From NCBI GenBank assembly GCA_949127925.1, contig CASBQX010000081.1, forward strand, positions 1-6,324: a stretch of 6,324 nt of DNA, in the 5' to 3' direction. A program made the translations under genes and the position numbers. Positions 1 through 5,389 of the stretch are shown here, piece after piece (positions within the stretch are counted from its first letter, which is position 1; every line of letters starts with the position of its first letter). The notes beneath the pieces are model-generated. The model was not told the DNA's origin and ran no database searches. It saw nothing but the letters and a program-made list of their open reading frames with translations. Source of the stretch: Synechococcales cyanobacterium PMM_0002. GTDB lineage: Bacteria; Cyanobacteriota; Cyanobacteriia; Elainellales; Elainellaceae.

Positions 1-16
1 GGTTTGGGGGAACCCC

Positions 17-34
17 CCGAGGCTGTTGGCTCGG
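17..34. other. Hairpin downstream of the nucleoside transporter
   Basis: CCGAG (17-21) is complementary to CTCGG (30-34), and a G5-AA-C6 tract lies beside it at 6-18. It sits about 60 bases beyond the transporter stop codon. Neither structure is followed by a T-run on the minus strand, so it is not a convincing intrinsic terminator. Bases 1-92 otherwise show no gene. Confidence 0.25.
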
Positions 35-92
35 ACGCTAAACGCCCTAATGCAGTTTCAAAACTTGTATCTACACAGACTTCTTGTCCCGA

Positions 93-1847
93 TCACGGCT
101 GCGTAGGGGCAACGCCGGGAGCAGGTTCTACAGGTGGAACAGCAGGAGGAACACCCTCGCCCGCAGGAGCAGCAGGATCTGGAGCGACAGGCACGCCGTC
201 AATGGGTGGTGCGACGGGGGGCACAGGAGCAGCAACGGGAGGCGGTTCAACAGGGGTAACCGGAGACAGTTCAGGGCTGGGAAGCGGAACAGGGGCGATC
301 GGCGCAGGTGCCAACGCGGGTGGTGGAGGGGTAACGAAGGGAGCCGGAGCAGTCTGTGGTGCGGCAGCGGGGTCGCCCAAAATGCTGGGGGCACCCGTGT
401 CGAATACGCCTGCAATGCAGGCAATCATCATGGTGGCTAAGGTACCGATAAATAGAGCCTTCCAGCCCAGTTCAGAAATGTCTTTGCGGCGGGAGGGAAT
501 CAGTGCTGTGGTGCCGCCCACGAAGATGCCGACGGAGGCGAGGTGAGCAAAACCGGAAAGGGCATAGCTGACAATGAGCAGGGCACGGTTGCTGATCAGT
601 CCTTCACTGGCGGCGGCAGCGAGGGCTTGATAAGGCGGAATGGCGGTTTCAAATAAGCGCCGACCAATAATAACTGAAGACGTCCACAGTTCGTTCCATT
701 CCAATGAAACGCCTGTGAGAACAGTCAGCGGTAAAAATAGTGCGCCTAAAATATTTTGCAGCGTGATGACTTTGAAAATGCTGCCAATGGGTTCTGGGAG
801 GCTGGCCAGTCCGCCAAAAATTTGGTTGATCAAGTAGACGAGTCCGAGAATCAAAATCAGCACGGCGGCAATAGACACGCCCATCTTCACCCCGTCTAGT
901 GCTCCAATGATGGCAGCATCTAGGGGGCTGACGCGTTCGATTGGTTCTCCGGCCACGGTATCACGGTAAATTAGATTGCCATGTTCGTCGTATTCTTCTG
1001 CTGAATCGACCAACATGCGCTCGTCGGGAATGCCGTCGGCGGTCAAGGGCACCGTTGTTTCGGGTACCAAAATTTTGGATAGCAAAAAGCAGGCAGGAAT
1101 TGCCATGATCGAGGCGGATACCAGGTGTCCCAAAATGTTGGGAAAAACAGGACGCAGGAAGTTAACGTAAATCGCTAAGGTGGATGAGGCGGCGGTGCCA
1201 AAGCAGCAGGCGAGGATGGCACAGAGTTCACTGCGGGTCATTTTTGCCAAAAAGGGCTTGACGACGATCGCCGCTTCAATGCCGACAAAAATATTGGCAG
1301 CTCCGCTGAGGGCTTCGGCTCCACTTAAGCGCATTGTGCGGTAGAACACTTTGGCAAACACATTGGTGATGGCTTGAATCACGCCAATGTTGTAGAGCAA
1401 TGCCATGAGTCCTGAAAAGAAAATCACGGCGGGTAGAGCGCGGAAGGCAAAAATGTAGCCCAGTTTAATGCCGCAAAACCCAGGGACTAATTGCCCTGCC
1501 GATGTGGGTGCGCAGGCACCGCTACCGGGAAGGGGAGCTAAAATCAACGGTTCGACCAAGGAGCCACCGGGCAGCGGCGGATTGGGAATCAGGTTTCTGC
1601 CAAAGATAAACTGTGCGCCAAAATCGGCGGCATCAAACAGCACGTTTAGCACATTGCTAAACCCTTGCAGCGCCAGTCGGGTGAGGGGAAATGTGAAGAC
1701 CAAAAAGCCCAAAATCAGTTGCAGTAAAATCCCCATGATCACCACGCGCCACGGGAAATATTTGGGATTGCGATTTTCGGAAAATAACCAGGCGATCGCA
1801 CACAACCCAAAAATTCCTATAAAGGAAATGGCATTGAGATAGGACAT
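93..1847 (-). CDS. CNT/NupC-family nucleoside transporter, divergent subtype with Pro/Ala-rich C-terminal tail
   Basis: This is an inner-membrane symporter of the concentrative nucleoside transporter family, which normally imports nucleosides with H+ or Na+. The 584-residue product has hydrophobic helices at about 5-22, 35-60, 130-160, 211-260 and 311-345, then 355-385 and 420-485. The family core SGAANIFVG (181-189) followed by KPFLAKMTRSEL (197-208) is clear, as is SGFAHLASVGIFVGG (431-445). Members such as the Vibrio transporter have GQTEAP after FVG and GFANxSS in the second motif. Here they read GIEAA (189-193) and GFAHLAS (432-438), so key substrate contacts differ and the true substrate is uncertain. 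Extra segments relative to the usual ~400-425 residues are a loop at about 84-129, a hydrophilic loop at 262-308 and a low-complexity Pro/Ala/Val tail at 490-584. The ATG is supported by AAAGGA nine bases upstream. The gene is monocistronic here. Family assignment is firm; substrate is inferred. Confidence 0.9.
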   Translation of the reverse strand: MSYLNAISFIGIFGLCAIAWLFSENRNPKYFPWRVVIMGILLQLILGFLVFTFPLTRLALQGFSNVLNVLFDAADFGAQFIFGRNLIPNPPLPGGSLVEPLILAPLPGSGACAPTSAGQLVPGFCGIKLGYIFAFRALPAVIFFSGLMALLYNIGVIQAITNVFAKVFYRTMRLSGAEALSGAANIFVGIEAAIVVKPFLAKMTRSELCAILACCFGTAASSTLAIYVNFLRPVFPNILGHLVSASIMAIPACFLLSKILVPETTVPLTADGIPDERMLVDSAEEYDEHGNLIYRDTVAGEPIERVSPLDAAIIGALDGVKMGVSIAAVLILILGLVYLINQIFGGLASLPEPIGSIFKVITLQNILGALFLPLTVLTGVSLEWNELWTSSVIIGRRLFETAIPPYQALAAAASEGLISNRALLIVSYALSGFAHLASVGIFVGGTTALIPSRRKDISELGWKALFIGTLATMMIACIAGVFDTGAPSILGDPAAAPQTAPAPFVTPPPPALAPAPIAPVPLPSPELSPVTPVEPPPVAAPVPPVAPPIDGVPVAPDPAAPAGEGVPPAVPPVEPAPGVAPTQP

Positions 1848-1856
1848 CGGAACTCA

Positions 1857-1862
1857 TCCTTT
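1857..1862 (-). promoter_or_regulatory. Ribosome binding site of the nucleoside transporter
   Basis: The minus strand reads AAAGGA here, nine bases before the ATG at 1847. It fixes the start of the transporter and is one of only two convincing Shine-Dalgarno sequences in the window. Confidence 0.6.
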
Positions 1863-1913
1863 CTGACAAAGTGATCTGACAAGGGGAAGCGTAACAGCCT
1901 GGAGCTTGGCTCA

Positions 1914-1963
1914 AAGCGTGATCAGCCTCAAGCGTGATCAAAATTAAGCCTAAAGCGTGATCA
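1914..1963. repeat. Three direct copies of AAGCGTGATCA (candidate operator array)
   Basis: Identical 11-mers sit at 1914-1924, 1930-1940 and 1953-1963, with starts 16 and 23 bases apart. The similarity extends leftward: each copy is preceded by a variant of GCCT(C/A) or GGCTCA. Each copy ends in the palindrome TGATCA. The array lies 67-116 bases upstream of the transporter ATG, where an activator or repressor could act. The repeats are seen directly; the regulatory role is inferred. Confidence 0.55.
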
Positions 1964-2157
1964 TTAAAGGCACCTAATTTGGTTAGATCCTGTAATTCCC
2001 TCGCCTTGGATTTTACATAACCGCTGGACAAAAAAAACAAATTCATGGCATAAAGCAAAACTTCAAGCCACGTTTGGGTGATCTTTGAGCGAATTATGAC
2101 CTAGCCAACCCTGCTATTCGACCCATAACATCCCAAAATCAGAAATGGCATCGTTAG

Positions 2158-2195
2158 GATAGTGAGTATTCAACCTCACTCGTCACGACACTATC
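2158..2195 (+). promoter_or_regulatory. Overlapping inverted repeats before the zinc-ribbon gene
   Basis: GATAGTG (2158-2164) is perfectly complementary to CACTATC (2189-2195), which ends three bases before the ATG. Inside, AGTGAG (2161-2166) is perfectly complementary to CTCACT (2175-2180). The two stems share bases 2161-2164, so in RNA they would exclude each other. This could be an operator or an RNA switch affecting translation start, or it could be chance; nothing else in the sequence decides. Confidence 0.35.
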
Positions 2196-2198
2196 TAT

Positions 2199-2507
2199 AT
2201 GGATGCGTTTGCCCCAACCCCGCCTGATTGGATTGAATCGGCGGTTCACGCCTGGGAGTTTTGTTGTCCCACCTGCCGAGGGGCTGCCACGGAGGCGCTA
2301 CAGGTTTGGATCAATCGACGATCGCCCGTCTTTACCGATCGCCAGGGTCGTAAATGGCAGGAGTTTTACCACTGCCAGTGTGGCACTGCCTGGTGGGCTT
2401 GGAGCAGCGATCGCCCACCCAGTGAATTCACCCCAGCTGAGCCTACCCCTCCAGAATCTTTCTGGCGGCTAGACGATCCCTTCCCGGATGTGTATGGCTC
2501 GGACTGA
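2199..2507 (+). CDS. Small conserved-looking zinc-ribbon-like protein of unknown function
   Basis: This encodes a 102-residue soluble protein that I cannot name. Four cysteines form a probable zinc site: CPTC at 23-26 and CQCG at 59-62, i.e. C-x2-C-x32-C-x-C; an additional Cys22 precedes the first pair. The segment between them (VWINRRSPVFTDRQGRKWQ) looks like beta strands of a zinc ribbon. The N terminus (MDAFAPTPPDWIESAVHAWE) is Trp-containing and probably helical, and the C-terminal third is Pro/Glu/Asp-rich. There is no signal peptide or membrane segment. Start choice rests on the ATG alone, since no Shine-Dalgarno is visible. It converges with the phosphate permease. Being a single free-standing frame with a coherent cysteine pattern and a HIP1 site (2407-2414), it is likely real. 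A nucleic-acid or protein-binding role would be typical of zinc ribbons but is only a guess. Confidence 0.75.
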   Translation: MDAFAPTPPDWIESAVHAWEFCCPTCRGAATEALQVWINRRSPVFTDRQGRKWQEFYHCQCGTAWWAWSSDRPPSEFTPAEPTPPESFWRLDDPFPDVYGSD

Positions 2508-2510
2508 GCC
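2496..2510. other. Short hairpin at the convergent gene ends
   Basis: GGCTC (2496-2500) pairs with GAGCC (2506-2510) across the stop codon of the zinc-ribbon gene, leaving a five-base loop. It lies next to the 19-bp gap shared with the convergent permease gene. No T-run follows on either strand, so it is at best a weak terminator element. Confidence 0.25.
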
Positions 2511-2526
2511 GTCGGGCACCAGAAAA

Positions 2527-3771
2527 TTACGCAAGCTGCAATGCTCTCATGCCGATGCGGACTAGCAGCGCGGCCAGCGCGGCACACAGCGGTATGGTTG
2601 CCAGCCACGCCAGGGCAATGGTTTGCACCGTTTTGAACTGGATTTTTCCTATGCCCTGCACCAGCCCCACGCCCACGACTGCCCCGACCAGAGCGTGAGA
2701 GGTAGACACCGGTAGCCCGACTCGACTGGCGAGCAAAATTGTCGTTGCGGTTGCAAGTTCGGCACAAAAGCCGCCGCTGGGCTGAAGCGCAATGATGCCC
2801 GCCCCAATCGTCGTGATCACCTTTTCGCCCCACACGGCCAAGCCAGCCACAATCCCCACTCCGCCTAGCCCTAGCACCCACAGCGGAATATCAAAATCTC
2901 CACTGGGCAACGTTCCTGTGCGCTCGATGGTGGCGATCGCCGCTAACGGTGCGATCGCATTGCCCACATCGTTTGAGCCATGGGCAAAGGCGACAAAGCA
3001 AGCGCTGACAAGTTGAAACCGTGCCATGACCCGTTCGACTAGTGGGGTGGGTGGCAGTGCGGGCTGGGTGGCTAGGTGAGTGAGGCTGCGTAGAGTCCAC
3101 AGCGTCAAGCTAACGCTGGCGATCGCGCCTATTGCTAGTTGGATATTGTGCAGCGGCACCCACAGCAATGCCTGAGTGCCGACTATTGTGGGCAGCACGA
3201 TGACGCCAAACAGGCTCACCAATGTCACACTCAGCCACGGAATCCATTCAGCCATCCGCCCGACTGGATCAAAACTCTGCAAAATCCAGCGTTGCAGCAG
3301 GCGGTAGATCAAGGCGGCGATCGCGGCACTGACTAGCGGTGTGACTACCCAAGTGAGCGAAATCAGGCGCAGCGAATTCCAGTTCACAGCAGCGGCACCC
3401 GCTGCCGCCCAGCCAAATCCGGCGATCGCCCCCACAGTGGCATGAGAAGAGGCTACAGGCAAGCCGAGAAATGTGGCGACCTGCAACCAGATGCCACAGG
3501 TCAGCAGCACCGCCACCATCCCCAGAGAGAATACGGGCACAGCATCGGCAAACATGGCGGGGTTTACGACCGCTGCCGCTAGCGTGGCAGACACGCGCCT
3601 ACCAAACAATATCGCGCCACTCAACTCCAAAATCCCAGCGATGATCAAGGCTTGGCGCAGCGAAATCGCGCCTGATCCTACCGATGTCCCCATTGAATTG
3701 GCGACATCATTCGCACCTAAATTCCACGCCACGTAGAAGGCGATCGCTGCCGTCAATCCTACTATGAGCAT
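2527..3771 (-). CDS. PiT-family inorganic phosphate permease
   Basis: This is an inner-membrane phosphate:cation symporter of the PiT (PHO4) family, a low-affinity single-subunit route unlike the ABC-type Pst system. The 414-residue product shows the family's inverted internal duplication. The N-half signature GANDVANSMGTSVGSG (19-34) matches the C-half signature GSNDVGNAIAPLAAI (265-279), with the conserved Asp at 22 and 268. GLPVASSHATVGAIAG (103-118) matches GLPVSTSHALVGAVVG (352-367). Hydrophobic helices run through both halves around a central loop near 155-175 and 230-250. Length is normal for short bacterial members. The frame stays open upstream to about 3880 but has no ATG or good alternative start, so the ATG at 3771 is chosen; no Shine-Dalgarno precedes it. 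The PhoU-like (DUF47) partner often encoded beside pit genes is absent from the window. Some relatives carry sulfate, so the substrate is very probable rather than certain. The gene holds six of the ten HIP1 sites. Confidence 0.92.
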   Translation of the reverse strand: MLIVGLTAAIAFYVAWNLGANDVANSMGTSVGSGAISLRQALIIAGILELSGAILFGRRVSATLAAAVVNPAMFADAVPVFSLGMVAVLLTCGIWLQVATFLGLPVASSHATVGAIAGFGWAAAGAAAVNWNSLRLISLTWVVTPLVSAAIAALIYRLLQRWILQSFDPVGRMAEWIPWLSVTLVSLFGVIVLPTIVGTQALLWVPLHNIQLAIGAIASVSLTLWTLRSLTHLATQPALPPTPLVERVMARFQLVSACFVAFAHGSNDVGNAIAPLAAIATIERTGTLPSGDFDIPLWVLGLGGVGIVAGLAVWGEKVITTIGAGIIALQPSGGFCAELATATTILLASRVGLPVSTSHALVGAVVGVGLVQGIGKIQFKTVQTIALAWLATIPLCAALAALLVRIGMRALQLA

Positions 3772-3792
3772 GGGGATGTCATAAACGCTGCC

Positions 3793-3798
3793 ATAATA
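3793..3798 (-). promoter_or_regulatory. Candidate -10 box of the phosphate permease
   Basis: The minus strand reads TATTAT here, 21 bases upstream of the ATG at 3771. No recognisable -35 box lies about 17 bases further upstream. That place is occupied by the 12-bp repeats at 3802-3837, an arrangement typical of activator-dependent promoters. Inferred from sequence alone. Confidence 0.4.
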
Positions 3799-3801
3799 GT
3801 A

Positions 3802-3837
3802 TTGAGAATTATCTTGAGAACCATCTTTAGACTGCTG
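3802..3837. repeat. 12-bp tandem repeats in the permease promoter region
   Basis: On the plus strand TTGAGAATTATC (3802-3813) is followed directly by TTGAGAACCATC (3814-3825), matching at 10 of 12 positions. A degenerate third unit, TTTAGACTGCTG (3826-3837), follows. They start four bases upstream of the candidate -10 box. Tandem units near the -35 position are typical of response-regulator sites such as Pho boxes. However, the units do not match the cyanobacterial Pho-box consensus I know (about CTTAACCT every 11 bases). A regulatory role is therefore open. Confidence 0.45.
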
Positions 3838-3920
3838 ATATCTACTCCGTTTCGGTAACGTTGCCGGATGATTTCAGCCTGTTCATAACCCACTCGGCTT
3901 CAGAATTTAAGCATAATCCC

Positions 3921-4427
3921 ATGAAATCGCGTCCCCCCGCTTCTGCAACCTCCTCAAAAGACGCAGTAGGCTCAACCGATACCCTTCACCCCGCCGCTCT
4001 GCCCATATCGCAGCAGACAATTGAGCAGATTGCCCAGTTTTTACAGCAGCTGCCGCTAAAAGAGCAAGAGTCGTGGTCAATTCGAGAGGCGATCGCCTAT
4101 CTCATCATGCCGATTAATGCTGCATTAGCCAAAGGATATAGCCGTGCAGAAATTGCCGCTATGATTCGCGCGGCAGGCATACCCATCTCTGATCCGTCCT
4201 TAAAATACCAGCTATTGCAGTTACGTTCACAAAGTTCGTCTACTGCCGCCGCTAACCCAACTCCAACGCAGCGATTGAAAACTCCGACCACCACGCCCTC
4301 CTCAACCGCCGCTTCGACGTTTGGTCGGCCAATCGGTAACGCTTCAGATCTCAACAGCACCAGCTCTCCCCACTTGCCCCGTGACACTGTAGAAGATGTA
4401 ATCTCTTACCTCATTAGTGATGCGTAA
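3921..4427 (+). CDS. Small helical protein, paralog of the next gene; unknown function
   Basis: This encodes a 168-residue soluble protein that I cannot name. Residues 39-98 align without gaps to 24-83 of the protein at 4584, with 28 of 60 identical by my count. Shared landmarks are QLP, the Trp of ESW, EAI, AL-KGY, E-AAM, GI-IS and SLK. The core is predicted to be helical, ending in a helix-turn-helix-like GYSRAEIAAMIRAAGIPIS (72-90) plus SLKYQL. Unlike its sibling it has a neutral Ser/Thr/Pro-rich tail (about 103-150) with only one GRP (135-137) and an acidic end, RDTVEDVISYLISDA. The frame is open from a TTG at 3861, giving 188 residues, but the 20 extra residues have no counterpart in the sibling. 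I therefore prefer the ATG at 3921; neither start has a Shine-Dalgarno. A HIP1 site lies at 4089-4096. A DNA-related role is inferred only from the shared core. Confidence 0.7.
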   Translation: MKSRPPASATSSKDAVGSTDTLHPAALPISQQTIEQIAQFLQQLPLKEQESWSIREAIAYLIMPINAALAKGYSRAEIAAMIRAAGIPISDPSLKYQLLQLRSQSSSTAAANPTPTQRLKTPTTTPSSTAASTFGRPIGNASDLNSTSSPHLPRDTVEDVISYLISDA

Positions 4428-4583
4428 TGATCTAAATTTTCGATAAATCTCTTACTTATAGATGATTGAAACTGGTGTCTTTTAGATACACTAGATTATC
4501 TCTCTACAAAAACCGATCTAGCACTAGACACTGCCTCCACTTCTGCACGATCATTAACTACTCTAAATACGATCTCTACCACT

Positions 4584-5126
4584 ATGATCACAACCAAAAA
4601 GCGCTTACCTGGCTCCGCGACTGTCCAGCAAACTGCTATCCAACAGGCTACGAGCTTGCTGGATCAACTTCCCGAAAAACCCAAGGAAATTTGGACTCTG
4701 AAAGAGGCGATCGACCTGTTGCAAGACTCGATTACCACCGCCCTCAAGCGGGGATACAATTACGAAGAAGTGGCCGCGATGTTGGCCGATCAGGGCATTC
4801 AGATTAGCGTCTCGTCGCTCAAGCGATACTTGGCTTCTACCAAAAAAGAGAAGGCCATGTCAGAGGTTGTAAAACTCCGCCGCCCTCGTCGCACAGCGGC
4901 TCAAAAGCAGGCAGAAGCAGAGGTCAACCTGTCTGCACCTGTTTCTGCCGCTGACGCGCAGCCTGTACAACAGGAAGCTGCCGATTCCACCCCAGCCAAG
5001 CGCAAAACTGGTCGCCCCACTTCAACCCGCGCCAAAACTGCGACTAGAGCCACATCTGTAGCTCCTCCAACTGCCACCTCCACGCCTCGAACCACCGCTT
5101 CGCGCCCTCGCAAAAAGAAAGCTTAG
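4584..5126 (+). CDS. Helix-turn-helix-like protein with basic, AT-hook-like tail; candidate DNA-binding protein
   Basis: This encodes a 180-residue soluble protein with two parts. Residues about 15-87 form a predicted helical core ending in GYNYEEVAAMLADQGIQIS (57-75) and SSLKRYL (77-83). That resembles the helix-turn-helix of proteins that read DNA through a Ser/Lys/Arg-rich recognition helix. Residues about 95-180 are low-complexity, rich in Lys, Arg, Ala, Thr and Pro. They contain RRPRR (99-103), KRKTGRPTSTRAK (139-151), whose GRP core resembles an AT-hook, and a final RPRKKKA. The tail recalls histone H1-like bacterial proteins. It follows its paralog after a 156-bp AT-rich gap, so the two may arise from one tandem duplication. 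The gap has a TTGAAA at 4466 but no well-spaced -10 box. The ATG is chosen because the core lies right behind it; there is no Shine-Dalgarno. DNA binding is inferred, and target and purpose are unknown. Confidence 0.8.
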   Translation: MITTKKRLPGSATVQQTAIQQATSLLDQLPEKPKEIWTLKEAIDLLQDSITTALKRGYNYEEVAAMLADQGIQISVSSLKRYLASTKKEKAMSEVVKLRRPRRTAAQKQAEAEVNLSAPVSAADAQPVQQEAADSTPAKRKTGRPTSTRAKTATRATSVAPPTATSTPRTTASRPRKKKA

Positions 5127-5217
5127 CCAGCTAATCGGATCTAGATCGCGATCGCGGTGGGTTTGTGGTGCGGGGTGAGGAACGGTAATCGGGTGAACAA
5201 GTAAGCTTTGATTCATA

Positions 5218-5233
5218 CATTGCTAAACATTGC
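5218..5233. repeat. CATTGC direct repeat, 10-bp period
   Basis: CATTGC occurs at 5218-5223 and 5228-5233, one helical turn apart, upstream of the candidate promoter for the kinase gene. It could be half-sites for a regulator, but a six-base repeat may be chance. Confidence 0.25.
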
Positions 5234-5260
5234 AAAATCCTATCGACATGAAGGGATATC

Positions 5261-5289
5261 TTGCATTGATGCCCGTTGCCCTGAATAAT
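5261..5289 (+). promoter_or_regulatory. Candidate promoter of the phosphoribulokinase-like gene
   Basis: TTGCAT (5261-5266) and AATAAT (5284-5289) are separated by 17 bases, a reasonable sigma70-type pair: the -10 matches at five of six bases, the -35 only at TTG. A start near 5296 would give a leader of about 95 bases. That leader would carry or begin in the inverted repeats at 5292 and 5339. Confidence 0.4.
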
Positions 5290-5291
5290 GA

Positions 5292-5305
5292 AGCCTAATC
5301 AGGCT
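5292..5305. promoter_or_regulatory. Inverted repeat AGCCT-AATC-AGGCT
   Basis: This is a perfect 5-bp inverted repeat with a four-base centre, just after the candidate -10 box and over the expected transcription start. AGCCTAAT recurs as a direct repeat at 5344-5351 inside the next inverted repeat. That makes a shared regulator plausible. A repressor site is one possible reading. Confidence 0.35.
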
Positions 5306-5338
5306 AAACATTTGTTTGACGACTGACTCCCCTCAGCT

Positions 5339-5363
5339 AGGTCAGCCTAATTTTATCTGACCT
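5339..5363. promoter_or_regulatory. Inverted repeat AGGTCAG-N11-CTGACCT
   Basis: Perfect 7-bp arms at 5339-5345 and 5357-5363 flank an AT-rich 11-base centre. The right arm ends 26 bases before the kinase ATG. As DNA this looks like a dimeric regulator site; as RNA it is a hairpin upstream of the ribosome binding site. There is no T-run after it, so it is not a standard terminator. Confidence 0.45.
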
Positions 5364-5379
5364 CCCTCATCACCTTTCT

Positions 5380-5385
5380 AGGAGG
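5380..5385 (+). promoter_or_regulatory. Perfect Shine-Dalgarno of the kinase gene
   Basis: AGGAGG lies four bases before the ATG at 5390. It is the strongest ribosome binding site in the window and fixes the start; the spacing is on the short side. Confidence 0.75.
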
Positions 5386-5389
5386 CTCC

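Larger units (their letters stand above)
1848..2198. other. Divergent intergenic region
   Basis: This 351-bp spacer separates the minus-strand transporter from the plus-strand zinc-ribbon gene. On the transporter side it holds two copies of TCTGACAA (1862-1869 and 1875-1882) and three copies of AAGCGTGATCA. On the other side it holds overlapping inverted repeats at 2158-2195. The middle is AT-richer, with an A8 run at 2030-2037. An open frame crosses 1657-2058 on the minus strand, but it overlaps the transporter in another frame and resembles nothing known to me. I see no convincing sigma70 -35/-10 pair for either gene and no RNA gene. Confidence 0.6.
1792..5155. repeat. HIP1 palindromes GCGATCGC (ten copies)
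   Basis: Copies start at 1792, 2407, 2933, 2951, 3119, 3317, 3422, 3740, 4089 and 5148. HIP1 is a highly iterated palindrome characteristic of many cyanobacterial genomes, so it is the main taxonomic clue. Six copies lie inside the phosphate permease gene and none inside the visible kinase gene. Confidence 0.85.

Noticed and set aside
6..34. Intrinsic terminator for the nucleoside transporter
   Set aside because: GC-rich hairpins exist but no T-run follows on the minus strand.
4..546. Plus-strand open frame encoding a Gly/Thr/Ala-rich protein
   Set aside because: It is the antisense of the transporter's Pro/Ala tail and last helices; its low-complexity composition follows from complementing those codons.
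1914..1963. CRISPR array or plasmid-type origin iterons
   Set aside because: The units are too short and unevenly spaced for CRISPR, and there is no replication initiator gene or DnaA-box cluster nearby.
1657..2058. Minus-strand open frame of 133 residues
   Set aside because: It overlaps the transporter start in another frame, crosses the repeat array, and shows no recognisable domain.
2366..2881. Minus-strand open frame of 171 residues
   Set aside because: It lies in another frame of the phosphate permease and the zinc-ribbon gene and has the Arg/Gly/Ser-rich look of a shadow frame.
3802..3837. Classic cyanobacterial Pho box before the phosphate permease
   Set aside because: The repeat units and 12-base period do not fit the consensus of about CTTAACCT every 11 bases, so I report only an unassigned repeat.
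3861..3920. N-terminal extension of the first paralog from a TTG start
   Set aside because: The 20 extra residues have no counterpart in the paralog and the TTG has no ribosome binding site; the ATG at 3921 is the simpler start, though the extension is not excluded.
4466..4807. Plus-strand open frame starting with TTG
   Set aside because: It overlaps the start of the basic-tail protein in another frame and has no coherent composition; the gene at 4584 is supported by its paralog.
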